Positions 51,645-59,810 of a stretch of DNA of 64,000 bases are shown here, piece after piece. Origin of the DNA: Anaerolineales bacterium (GTDB lineage Bacteria; Chloroflexota; Anaerolineae; Anaerolineales; Villigracilaceae); contig JAEURJ010000008.1 in NCBI GenBank assembly GCA_016789305.1, positions 186,001-250,000 on the forward strand, written 5' to 3'. A program made the position numbers and the translations under genes. Within the stretch, counting starts at the first letter, position 1; the number at the start of each line of letters is the position of its first letter. The notes under the pieces were generated by a model that was given only the letters and a program-made list of their open reading frames with translations, made no database searches and was not told the DNA's origin.

Positions 51645-52967
51645 ATGATTTCGATTTTTGATTCTGCCGCTGCACAAAAGACGATCCTTCGTCGGGTGAT
51701 GCTGGGCGACGAGACCGTTCCTGATTCTGTTTTGGATCGCATTGAAACGACATTTGGCGAACGCATTCATCCGCAAGAGGCCGTGACTCGCATCCTGCGC
51801 GACATCCGCACAAACGGCGACAAGGCGCTTCATTCGTGGACCGAGAAGCTGGATGGCAAAAGCCCAAGCGGTTTCCGCGTCTCAAGCGACTCGTTACAGG
51901 CCGCGTTGAATTCCATTTCAAAGGAAGAGCGCGCCGCATTGGAACTTTCCGCAAGCCGCATTGAATCGTTTTATAAAAATCAGCCGCTTACCTCGTGGAT
52001 CACACAAGAGATGGGTGGCGTGATGGGGCAGTTGATTCGGCCAATTCAACGCGTGGGGCTGTACATCCCCGGCGGCACAGCACCGCTGCCATCGAGTGTG
52101 TTGATGTCTGCTGTGCCCGCGAAAGTGGCTGGCGTGAAAGAGATCGTGCTGGCAGTGCCACCACAGCAAGGGACTGGCGAAATTGCTCCGATCATTCTGG
52201 CTGCCGCTGCATTGGTGGGTGTGGATGAAGTCTATGCGATGGGCGGCGCGCAGGCGATTGCCGCACTGGCCTATGGGACCGAATCCATTCGCGCAGTGGA
52301 TAAAATTTTCGGCCCTGGCAATTTGTTTGTGACTCTCGCGAAGAAACAGGTTTTTGGCATTGTTGGAATTGACGGCCTTGCAGGTCCCACCGAAACGATG
52401 GTGATTGCAGATGACTCGGCTGACCCGGCATGGGTCGCTTCCGACTTGCTTGCGCAAGCGGAGCACGATGTGCTGGCCTCTGCCATTTTGCTCACGCCGT
52501 CGAAACAGCTTGCCGAAGCGGTTCAAGTGGAAATAGGGAGGCAGGTGGAAACTTTGCCTCGTGCGGAAATTGTTGTGCAGTCACTAAAAGATCGCGGCGG
52601 GATTGTGTTGACAAAGGACCTGGATGAAGCTGTGCAGCTTTCCAATGGCTATGGCCCCGAGCATTTATGCCTGTCCGTGCGTGACCCGTGGGCATGGAGC
52701 GAGAAGGTCATGTCTGCAGGTGGGATTTTTATGGGTGAGTATTCGTTTGAAGTGCTGGGAGATTATGTGGCCGGGCCGAGTCACGTGATGCCAACCAGTG
52801 GTACTGCACGTTTTGCATCCCCGCTCAATGTATGGGATTTTGTGCACATCATCAGTTTGATCGGGTTGAACGAATCCACAGGACGTGAATTGTCCAAGTC
52901 TGCGGCGGTGATTGCGCGAGCAGAAGGGTTGGAAGCACATGCCCGTTCGGCCGACCGGAGGAAGTAG
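51645..52967 (+). CDS. hisD: Histidinol dehydrogenase
   Basis: 440 residues from the ATG at 51645 with AGAGGTGACC upstream (a GTG at 51639 would add two residues). Hallmarks: YIPGGTAPLPSSVLM, DKIFGPGNLFVT, the GLAGPTETMVIADDS block, zinc ligands in LLAQAEHD, the GYGPEH active-site motif and PTSGTARFASPL. It oxidises L-histidinol to histidine with two NAD, the last two steps of the pathway. It is alone, without other his genes nearby, yet carries its own attenuator. Confidence 0.97.
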   Translation: MISIFDSAAAQKTILRRVMLGDETVPDSVLDRIETTFGERIHPQEAVTRILRDIRTNGDKALHSWTEKLDGKSPSGFRVSSDSLQAALNSISKEERAALELSASRIESFYKNQPLTSWITQEMGGVMGQLIRPIQRVGLYIPGGTAPLPSSVLMSAVPAKVAGVKEIVLAVPPQQGTGEIAPIILAAAALVGVDEVYAMGGAQAIAALAYGTESIRAVDKIFGPGNLFVTLAKKQVFGIVGIDGLAGPTETMVIADDSADPAWVASDLLAQAEHDVLASAILLTPSKQLAEAVQVEIGRQVETLPRAEIVVQSLKDRGGIVLTKDLDEAVQLSNGYGPEHLCLSVRDPWAWSEKVMSAGGIFMGEYSFEVLGDYVAGPSHVMPTSGTARFASPLNVWDFVHIISLIGLNESTGRELSKSAAVIARAEGLEAHARSADRRK

Positions 52968-52968
52968 T

Positions 52969-52997
52969 AGTAGGTCGCGCTGAAAGCGCGACCTACT
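52969..52997. terminator. Bidirectional hairpin after hisD
   Basis: AGTAGGTCGCGC (52969-52980) with its exact complement (52986-52997) around TGAAA, followed by T-rich sequence. It overlaps the last codons of the convergent methyltransferase gene. Confidence 0.85.
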
Positions 52998-53973
52998 TTC
53001 TTTTCACATCTAGGATTGCTATCTTGGTCGAGTTATTAAACGGACTTGGGTCAGTGATGAGATGACCGGCTTTGTTATATCCAGTGAAATCTTCTGGAAC
53101 CGAAATCAACTCTTTTATCTTCAAATACCCATCCTTACATAGTTCTTCAAGTGTTTGCATATATTCTTTCCCGCTGAGGTAGATCGCATTGTTGATCGCG
53201 ATCAAGTAGCCGCCATCATTTATCAATGGGCGAACCTTGTTGATCAACCGCGCGCTTTCCTGTTCCTGATCCACTTTGCCTTTGGCGGTGGTGGAGAAGA
53301 ACGGCGGGTCGATGATGACGCAATCGAAGAATTGTTTTCTGCTTTTGAGGTTCGCAATAACGGGGAAGAAATCGCCCGCGAGGAAATTCTGTTTTTGAAT
53401 TGGAAAGCCGTTGAGCGAATATGAATCTTTCGCGAGGTTGAGAAATTGTCGATTCATGTCCGTTTGAATTACCTGGCTGGCTTTGCCTGCCAGGGCAGCG
53501 ACTCCGAAGCTTCCGGTATAAGCAAAGGTATTTAAAACTGATTTACCTTCCATGTTGTCGATGAGCCACTTGCGCAAATTTCTTGTGTCAAGATAGAGGC
53601 TCGCGTCGCGATTCATGGTCAGGTCAATGGCATACCAGATGCCATGCTCTTTGATCTTACGATCAGGCGCATCGCCGAATACCAATTGTCCACGCTTTTC
53701 TTCCTGGGTTGGGCTGTTTCGTTGCCTTAATATACTAGCGTGTAGCCAGCTTAAAGCATTTTGCAGGTAGGATGTGACTTCTTGGATGACATCCAAATTC
53801 TGGGTCGCGTCATCTGCGTAATTGTGGATGACAAGTGTGCTCGCATAGATATCCAATGCGAGATCGGAATAGCCTTCGGTGAATCCGTTGAAGAGGCGGA
53901 AGGCTGATTCGTGACGCGAGTCGATCAAGGTCTGGCGTGAGGCGATGGCTTTTTCCAGCAGGGAAATGATCAT
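52993..53973 (-). CDS. RlmI-like SAM-dependent RNA methyltransferase
   Basis: 326 residues. Motif I VLNTFAYTGSFGVAAL, acidic ribose-binding Asp (IQTDMNRQFLNLA), catalytic motif IV VIIDPPFF and a downstream FTGYNKAGHLITDPSPF. The pattern is that of class I 23S rRNA m5C methyltransferases of the RlmI type, but the N-terminal PUA-like part is short. The substrate remains an inference. Overlaps the upstream esterase gene by 4 bases (ATGA). Confidence 0.9.
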   Translation of the reverse strand: MIISLLEKAIASRQTLIDSRHESAFRLFNGFTEGYSDLALDIYASTLVIHNYADDATQNLDVIQEVTSYLQNALSWLHASILRQRNSPTQEEKRGQLVFGDAPDRKIKEHGIWYAIDLTMNRDASLYLDTRNLRKWLIDNMEGKSVLNTFAYTGSFGVAALAGKASQVIQTDMNRQFLNLAKDSYSLNGFPIQKQNFLAGDFFPVIANLKSRKQFFDCVIIDPPFFSTTAKGKVDQEQESARLINKVRPLINDGGYLIAINNAIYLSGKEYMQTLEELCKDGYLKIKELISVPEDFTGYNKAGHLITDPSPFNNSTKIAILDVKRK

Positions 53974-54626
53974 GGCAGATGCTTTTGAAGCCAGAGGTTG
54001 ATGACCGCCAATGATTCCGCAGTGACGTTATGAGCCATGTTGAACTCATGATATTCCAGATCGGTTTCCAATTTTTGCAGTGTGTCGCGGCTACGGCGAG
54101 CCCACTCGACAGGGAGCATGGGATCCTGGATTCCGTGGGTGAGGATGAATGGCTTGCCTTTGACTCCTGTCTCGTCGATTTGCAAACCCGATTCATGCGG
54201 AATATAGCCTGATTGCGCGACCACGCCTGTCACACGCTGCGGCCTGGTCAACGCATAAGACATTGAGACTATGCTGCCCTGACTGAAGCCAAGCAGATAC
54301 AGTTTATTTTTATCCACAGGGTAGTTGGCGATGATCTCGTCGATGAATTTGTCGATTGTGTTCAATGCATTTGCCAGACGCGTTGGGTCCGGCTTGCCAA
54401 CTTGTGTGATCTGAAACCATTCATACGAATCGGGTCCGAGGTCAAAGGGGCCGCGCGGGCTGATCCATAAAAAATCTTTGGGTAAATAATCAGCAAGGCC
54501 GATCAGGTCACGTTCGTTGCTGCCGCGTCCATGCAGGGCGAGAATGGTTGGGTAAACCGAATCAGGTCCACGGTCCGGGGAAGAAGCGGGGTATTTTGTC
54601 AGATGATGCAGGGATAAATTTGTCAT
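53970..54626 (-). CDS. Carboxylesterase/phospholipase-like hydrolase
   Basis: 218 residues, alpha/beta-hydrolase of the carboxylesterase/YpfH group. LHGRGSNERDLIGLADYLP contains the oxyanion loop, Ser115 lies in LLGFSQGSIV, Asp168 in THGIQDPMLPV, His199 in NMAHNV. Cytoplasmic, no signal peptide. Substrate unknown; probably short-chain esters. Coupled to the methyltransferase. Confidence 0.92.
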   Translation of the reverse strand: MTNLSLHHLTKYPASSPDRGPDSVYPTILALHGRGSNERDLIGLADYLPKDFLWISPRGPFDLGPDSYEWFQITQVGKPDPTRLANALNTIDKFIDEIIANYPVDKNKLYLLGFSQGSIVSMSYALTRPQRVTGVVAQSGYIPHESGLQIDETGVKGKPFILTHGIQDPMLPVEWARRSRDTLQKLETDLEYHEFNMAHNVTAESLAVINLWLQKHLP

Positions 54627-54644
54627 GTATTACTTTCCTCGAAT

Positions 54645-54860
54645 CTATATCTTTTGAATGTTCTTGATGTTGAACACCGAAATTTGCCTGATACCCAATT
54701 GAACCTGTGCCTCTGCGTTTAATTCGACCCAATAAAAACTGCGATGTTCGGAGTAGGGATCGATGCGCACCACGATCCCTTCGAACCAGCCGCCATCCAT
54801 CCCAAACTTGGAATCCAGATGGATTTTGACGCGGTCGCCAATTTGAATACTCCCGGTCAT
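54645..54860 (-). CDS. Small hypothetical protein, KOW/SH3-like barrel
   Basis: 71 residues from the ATG at 54860. IQIGDRVKIHLDSKF, GWFEGIVVRIDPYSEHRSFYWVEL and ISVFNIKNIQKI form an SH3-like barrel pattern, as in KOW- or Tudor-like small proteins. A longer frame to 54923 overlaps the flavin-fold gene. No family recognised. Confidence 0.6.
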   Translation of the reverse strand: MTGSIQIGDRVKIHLDSKFGMDGGWFEGIVVRIDPYSEHRSFYWVELNAEAQVQLGIRQISVFNIKNIQKI

Positions 54861-54870
54861 TTCTGTTTTT

Positions 54871-55290
54871 TTACCATCCACGCAGCGAAGTTGGCTTGAT
54901 GCGAATTGCCACCGAATATTCACTGGTGAACTGCTCGACTGTCATCCCAATATCTTTGATTCCCTTGCGGTATTTTCTGAGATATGCAGGGACCTTATTG
55001 GGCGGGGCGGCGTTCGTGTCGAGCTCCGCTTTTCCAATGTATACGATCACATCCTTGTCACCCGTTTCGTCTGTGTTGAAGTGCAGGGATACATTGCCAT
55101 TTTCTCTGATGTGCTTTAATTTGTGCGCTGTAGGTTTACTGTAAATTAGAAAAGCGTCGTTGTCCCAAATGAACCAGACCGGCCTGGGTTGTGGAGTGCC
55201 GTTGATGTCAACTGTGGTCAGCCAGATCACATACTCTTTCTTGATCACACTTTTCGCCTTGCGTTCCAATTTTGTTTTAGGGTCGCTCAC
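54871..55290 (-). CDS. F420-dependent PPOX-fold protein (TIGR03667-like)
   Basis: 139 residues from a GTG at 55290, chosen because GGAGGAAATC precedes it; an upstream TTG (55302) is worse. Split-barrel flavin/F420 fold: YVIWLTTVDINGTPQPRPVW, AFLIYSKPTAHKLKHIREN and VSLHFNTDETGDKDVIVYIG. The family mainly occurs in F420-making actinobacteria and Chloroflexota and likely reduces or binds a quinone- or biliverdin-like ligand. This suggests that the organism makes F420. Confidence 0.85.
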   Translation of the reverse strand: MSDPKTKLERKAKSVIKKEYVIWLTTVDINGTPQPRPVWFIWDNDAFLIYSKPTAHKLKHIRENGNVSLHFNTDETGDKDVIVYIGKAELDTNAAPPNKVPAYLRKYRKGIKDIGMTVEQFTSEYSVAIRIKPTSLRGW

Positions 55291-55312
55291 GATTTCCTCC
55301 AATATTTTTTAT

Positions 55313-56137
55313 TTATCTTGCAGCAGACAGCATGGTGCGAAACGCTTGATAGATCGTGATGATGTTATCGGATGAGAAGTCGACGCAACGGTCATCGGTC
55401 CGCTTTGCCCCCGGCATCAATGCGGCCTTGTCAGCCATGTCTGATTGCACAAATTCAATCGTCATTTTGATCGGCGCGGAAACCATAAATGGATTGGGAG
55501 CTTTTCCGCTTTTTAAATTGATCACTGCGCGTTTGGCAACTTCTTCGATCAACTTTGAGGTTTCAGCAGGCGGCAGGCATTCCGCCGACATGCGCCCGGT
55601 TGCTTTTTTTACCTGGGCAGTTTCGATCTTGTCACCAAAGAAATCCCGTACCTCGGCGCACAAGGTTTGATCCCCGGATGCCATGATGATCGGTACATTG
55701 AAATGCCCGCACATGGCACCGTTGAATCCCGATTCTCCAAATGCGCGGCCGTTGATCCACAACCCGGAAACCCGTTCATCAGACCAGGTGTGGTCAAGAA
55801 TTCCATTGATCGCTCCCATGCGCGCATGATATCCCACAAACATTACGCCTTCCACATTTTCGTCGACACCATGCACCATCGAAAGCGGACTTGGCGAACC
55901 ACAATTAAGCGTGGCTCGTGAGTCCAATTCCTCGATCAAGATATTTCGCCCGTTGTTGTGGCCATCTGTTACAAGAACGGAGGTTGCGCCAGCGGCAAAC
56001 GCTCCGCGAACGGCGGCATTCACATCTTCGGTCATCAATTTGCGAAAGCGTGGATACTCCTCGTTGCCGGGCATCACCTGATCCCAATGGACAACGCCGG
56101 TAATTCCTTCCATATCTGCTGCAATTAATATTTTCAC
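55313..56137 (-). CDS. M55 family D-aminopeptidase (DppA-like)
   Basis: 274 residues from a GTG at 56137, with AAGGAG upstream. Zinc ligands Asp8 and Glu10 (ADMEG), Asp58 and His60 (VTDGHNN), His104 (FVGYHARM) and Glu133 (GRAFGESGFN) are all present. D-alanine-type dipeptides are the usual substrates, so cell-wall recycling is likely. No Dpp transport genes are nearby. Confidence 0.92.
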   Translation of the reverse strand: MKILIAADMEGITGVVHWDQVMPGNEEYPRFRKLMTEDVNAAVRGAFAAGATSVLVTDGHNNGRNILIEELDSRATLNCGSPSPLSMVHGVDENVEGVMFVGYHARMGAINGILDHTWSDERVSGLWINGRAFGESGFNGAMCGHFNVPIIMASGDQTLCAEVRDFFGDKIETAQVKKATGRMSAECLPPAETSKLIEEVAKRAVINLKSGKAPNPFMVSAPIKMTIEFVQSDMADKAALMPGAKRTDDRCVDFSSDNIITIYQAFRTMLSAAR

Positions 56138-56146
56138 ATTGCTCCT

Positions 56147-56908
56147 TTACGGTTTGATCGCACGAGTTGCGATATATGTCGGGCTAAATTCCGAGATCTT
56201 TGCGCCGCTATGACGGTCTTCATACATGCCAATCAGATGAAACCCCGCCTCCATCTGCCCTGCGAGCTGGTCGGTCAACGAATGACCGAATTCTGCGGGA
56301 CGGTCTTCCTGTTGCAAACGTTCCATCCCGTACGTATCAACGTCTGAGAATGGGATCTTATATTTCACATTCAGAATTCCGTTTTCCATCTCATCCCAAT
56401 CGAATAAGTAAAATAACGGATTCATAAATCCCGAAAGCATGGCGCCGCCATGGCGCAATACACGATAGGCTTCCTTCCAGACTGGGCGGATCTCATGAAT
56501 GAATAGATTTGAAACAGGATGAAAGATAAGATCAAAGCTTTCATTTTCGAAAACGGAAAGATCGCGCGTATCGCCTTCCACAGTTTCGATCTTTAAGTTT
56601 TCGCGTTCAGCGACTTCACGATCTCGGGATAATTGAGCAGGGGAGTTGTCGAAGATCGTGACCTGTGCTCCAGCGGCTGCAAAAACAGGACCCTGTTGTC
56701 CGCCTCCACACGCCAACCCAAGGATCTTGAGTTCCTCCATGGGAGGGAACCATTCTCGGGGCACGGAAATGTTTTCAGTCAACAAAACGGACCATTCACC
56801 CTTGCGCGCCTTGACGATGATCTCTGGTGTAACAGGCACTGTCCATGGATTTTTACCGCTGCTTACCTGTCGGTCCCAAGCCTCTTGATTATATTTCCGA
56901 ACGTCCAT
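56147..56908 (-). CDS. SAM-dependent methyltransferase
   Basis: 253 residues. Class I Rossmann fold: motif I LGLACGGGQQGPVFAAAG, an acidic residue in VTIFDNSPAQLSRD, and DLIFHPVSNLFIHE. YRVLRHGGAMLSGFMNP is the motif VI-like strand, pointing to small-molecule methylation. AAAGGAAAT precedes the ATG. Substrate unknown. Confidence 0.9.
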   Translation of the reverse strand: MDVRKYNQEAWDRQVSSGKNPWTVPVTPEIIVKARKGEWSVLLTENISVPREWFPPMEELKILGLACGGGQQGPVFAAAGAQVTIFDNSPAQLSRDREVAERENLKIETVEGDTRDLSVFENESFDLIFHPVSNLFIHEIRPVWKEAYRVLRHGGAMLSGFMNPLFYLFDWDEMENGILNVKYKIPFSDVDTYGMERLQQEDRPAEFGHSLTDQLAGQMEAGFHLIGMYEDRHSGAKISEFSPTYIATRAIKP

Positions 56909-57014
56909 GGGATTTCCTTTATTGTGATGAAATGTTGACGGTCCAAACTTTGGTTATTATAAGAGGGATTTCAAGTTTGATTGAGTATATTAGGATTGGG
57001 ATGTTATTAAATGC

Positions 57015-57045
57015 GAGAGCCGCGTCTGCGTAGGACGCGGCTCTC
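57015..57045. terminator. Hairpin after the MFS gene
   Basis: GAGAGCCGCGTC (57015-57026) and its complement (57034-57045) around a 7-base loop. It follows the minus-strand MFS operon; no T-run is present. Confidence 0.6.
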
Positions 57046-57065
57046 TATGTGAGGAGACGAGCGAA

Positions 57066-58304
57066 TTAATCCATTGCGGCGGGTTCAGCTGCAACCGGAG
57101 AAGGTGAATGATGGATTTTATCCAGCACAATGTAACCTATGACTGTGATGACGCCTAAAATCCCGCAGGCGACCCAAAGTAAATTTGGCTGACTGCTGTC
57201 CAAAAGCAATCCTGCAAGATATGGGCCGATGGCAAATGCCATTCCCCAGGAAAGACCGGAGACTGCCATGTACCGTCCCCGCATGGCTTCAGGAGCAAAA
57301 CTCGCCACCAGCGATTGCTGGAACGGACTGACCACCATTTCACCTATGGTGATGATGATCATGGCCACGGCAAACATAAAGTAGGTGGAGGTAAATCCAT
57401 ACATGGCAAAGCCAATGCCATAAAAAGCGGTTCCGAGAGCGACCATTAGCATCGGTTTGTATTTTTCCAGTTTTCGTGCCACCCAAAATTGCAGGATAAC
57501 CACGATAACGGCGTTCATGCTGATCAAGTAGCCGTATCCGATCTCCGGTATGCCATGCTGATCGCGAAGATACACTCCAAGTGTCGAGTTGAAATTGGTG
57601 TAAATCAGCGCGGTCATTACGCTCATGGCAATGAAGGCCACAAATGGAATGTCCTTGAAAACTGTCCGATAGCCGGCGAATGTTTGTGAAACGGTTTCCG
57701 GCTTGGCATCTGGATGCGCGGCGGGTTTTGTCTCCGGTAGGAAGAGAAAGACAATGCTGGCGGCGAGCAAGCTAATGATCGCATCCACGATGAATAAGAG
57801 AAGATATGACTTTGCGATGAGCAGGCCGGCCGCAGCTGGGGCAACGATCACAGCGAGATTAAATACCACACGAATGATCCCGTATCCTTCGGCCCGTTTG
57901 TTTTCCGGCAGCAGATCGGCAACGACTGCTTCATGAGCGGGGCCGCCGATACTGGAGAGAGTCCCGACAATCACGGAAACTGCGATGAAAATGCCAAGCG
58001 TCGGGGCAAACCCCATCCCCAATGCGCTGAGCGATGACAGGACCAGGCTGAAGATGATAACGCCCTTGCGTCCCATGCGATCTGTCAAAGCGCCGCCAAG
58101 TGCACTCCCGGCAAACCCTGAAATCGAAAATATCGCAAAAAGGATCCCCACAGTGGACATGCCGATGTCGAACTTCTTTGTGAGGTATAACGCGAAGAAT
58201 GGATAGAGCATGAATCCACCGAAGCGGTCGATGAACACAATCACGTTATAAACCCAAAAGGCTTGCGGATATTCGTTATATATTTTCTTGAATTTAGTTA
58301 ACAT
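57066..58304 (-). CDS. MFS transporter
   Basis: 412 residues, twelve predicted spans. The MFS signature GGALTDRMGRKGVII is in the loop between spans 2 and 3; GYGIIRVVFNLAVIVAPAAA resembles the antiporter motif C of drug/H+ exporters. Substrate unknown. Last gene of a three-gene operon with an ArsR-type regulator and an 80-residue protein, so its expression is probably controlled by that regulator. Confidence 0.94.
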   Translation of the reverse strand: MLTKFKKIYNEYPQAFWVYNVIVFIDRFGGFMLYPFFALYLTKKFDIGMSTVGILFAIFSISGFAGSALGGALTDRMGRKGVIIFSLVLSSLSALGMGFAPTLGIFIAVSVIVGTLSSIGGPAHEAVVADLLPENKRAEGYGIIRVVFNLAVIVAPAAAGLLIAKSYLLLFIVDAIISLLAASIVFLFLPETKPAAHPDAKPETVSQTFAGYRTVFKDIPFVAFIAMSVMTALIYTNFNSTLGVYLRDQHGIPEIGYGYLISMNAVIVVILQFWVARKLEKYKPMLMVALGTAFYGIGFAMYGFTSTYFMFAVAMIIITIGEMVVSPFQQSLVASFAPEAMRGRYMAVSGLSWGMAFAIGPYLAGLLLDSSQPNLLWVACGILGVITVIGYIVLDKIHHSPSPVAAEPAAMD

Positions 58305-58313
58305 TTATACCTG

Positions 58314-58556
58314 TCAGTGAGCGTAACTGCTTTGCCCGGTGGAACGGCATTTTTTAGCAGGTGTCTCATATCGTTTGACCAATATCTCTCCACGTGTAAT
58401 CAGCCATTTGCCCAAATTCTCCATTGAGCGAGTAAACAAGTTGGGGCGGAATACTTTTGTCTTGCTAACCTGTTCCTCCAGGCGAATCTCCTGAATATCA
58501 CGTTGTATATCTTTGCGGCGTTCTTCCAGTAAAAGTTCATCAAGTCTTGTGTTCAT
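58314..58556 (-). CDS. Small basic/acidic helical protein
   Basis: 80 residues with GGAGGCTTAAT ribosome-binding site. A charged N-terminal helix (LDELLLEERRKDIQRDIQEI) and a basic C-terminal half. Not recognised. It is nested between the regulator (2-base gap) and the MFS gene (9-base gap). Confidence 0.75.
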   Translation of the reverse strand: MNTRLDELLLEERRKDIQRDIQEIRLEEQVSKTKVFRPNLFTRSMENLGKWLITRGEILVKRYETPAKKCRSTGQSSYAH

Positions 58557-58557
58557 A

Positions 58558-59670
58558 TTAAGCCTCCTTTGTATGGACCAGTAAAAAGGCGGAAATTGCC
58601 TTCAGCGTTTTCTCGATTCTTTCGTGATTTAAAGTGTATGCCTTTGCTCCGTTGAGTCTCCTTTCCTGTAAAAAGCCGTTTGCAGTAAGCTGGCCTAAAT
58701 AACGTGAAATGCTCGGTTGGCTAAGCTGGGTGGCTTCCATTAATTCAGTTGCTCGCATTTCGCCATTGTTTGCTATCATTTGCAGGATCTGTAATCGGGT
58801 TTCATCTGCCAATGCAGAGAGCTTGCTGACGATCTCTGCGCGGTCCAACTCGGGCACTTGAACATCAGACCCTTCTGGTAAATGGGCGCCGAAATGGACA
58901 TAAAAATCATTCTGCACTTTTGTGAGATGGATATATGGTCCAATATGTGCGTTAGGGACAAAATAAACTTCCTGCGAGCCTTCCACTTCATTTGCCCATT
59001 TGGACTCGGTCAATTCCTTGCCCGTGATAAATTGAACAATTTCCGCGCGGGTCATATCTCTCATGTCTATTTTGTTGAACGCCTTTACAGATTCTTCGAT
59101 CATCGGGCTAACGCGCTTCCATTCGGCTTGCAAGTAATTTTTCCAAAACCAGCGAATGTGCCCGGTGATCAACTGTTTGAGTGCCGCCGGGTCAATCACA
59201 TATTGATAGGCGCGCGTTTCCATTTCCGTGTCGACCAACTCCGGTCCAAAACGAGAGATCAAAAAGTCTATATAATTTTCGACAGAGGAAAGAACCTCGT
59301 CCCATTGAACGGATTGATTCACGGCTTTTCTTCCTTCCTCCGTCAAACAGATTTCACTGTACGCGCCGAGCAGGCGTTCGCGCAATACTGAGGGAGGGGT
59401 GTTGTCGAGGTCGTCCAGGTAAGTTTCAAACGAGATATCGCTTTTTCGAGGTGTAATGGCATAGTGCAAACCAATGGTCACAAGATAATGACGGGTCAGT
59501 TCTTCCGCGGACATCTGCGCCCGCGTCTTCTGTACCCATTCGTGAATGCCAGGATCGTCCTTTGCTTTGGAAATCAAAATCATACTCCCAAAGGCGTTAA
59601 TGGCAGGATCCACAGATACCAGACTGCTTTTGACGCGTGTTTTCTCAAGGTTTAGGGCAAAAGGTGACAT
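58558..59670 (-). CDS. ArsR-type winged-helix regulator with DUF5937-like domain
   Basis: 370 residues. The first 270 residues are an uncharacterised helical domain (FETYLDDLDNTPPSVLRERL, VYFVPNAHIGPYIHL), which I associate with DUF5937-like regulators. The C-terminal ArsR helix-turn-helix (about 285-365) reads LADETRLQILQMIANNGEM and TELMEATQLSQPSISRYLGQ. No metal-binding cysteines are seen. It heads the MFS operon. Confidence 0.9.
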   Translation of the reverse strand: MSPFALNLEKTRVKSSLVSVDPAINAFGSMILISKAKDDPGIHEWVQKTRAQMSAEELTRHYLVTIGLHYAITPRKSDISFETYLDDLDNTPPSVLRERLLGAYSEICLTEEGRKAVNQSVQWDEVLSSVENYIDFLISRFGPELVDTEMETRAYQYVIDPAALKQLITGHIRWFWKNYLQAEWKRVSPMIEESVKAFNKIDMRDMTRAEIVQFITGKELTESKWANEVEGSQEVYFVPNAHIGPYIHLTKVQNDFYVHFGAHLPEGSDVQVPELDRAEIVSKLSALADETRLQILQMIANNGEMRATELMEATQLSQPSISRYLGQLTANGFLQERRLNGAKAYTLNHERIEKTLKAISAFLLVHTKEA

Positions 59671-59755
59671 AAAGCCTCATTCATATTCTTTTATTCATAA
59701 AATTGAATAATTCGAATATTTTAATCAGATTGATGAATCTGTCAAGGTTAAACAA

Positions 59756-59783
59756 AAAGTCCCTGCAAACTTGCAGGGACTTT
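59756..59783 (-). terminator. Rho-independent terminator of the LysM gene
   Basis: AAAGTCCCTGCAA (59756-59768) and its complement around AC; on the minus strand it ends in a T-rich tract, 28 bases after the LysM gene stop. Confidence 0.85.
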
Positions 59784-59810
59784 GGATTTGGACAACCGCT
59801 TCTTCCTTGA

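Noticed and set aside
51918..52526. 202-codon minus frame inside hisD
   Set aside because: Shadow; hisD motifs are complete on the other strand.
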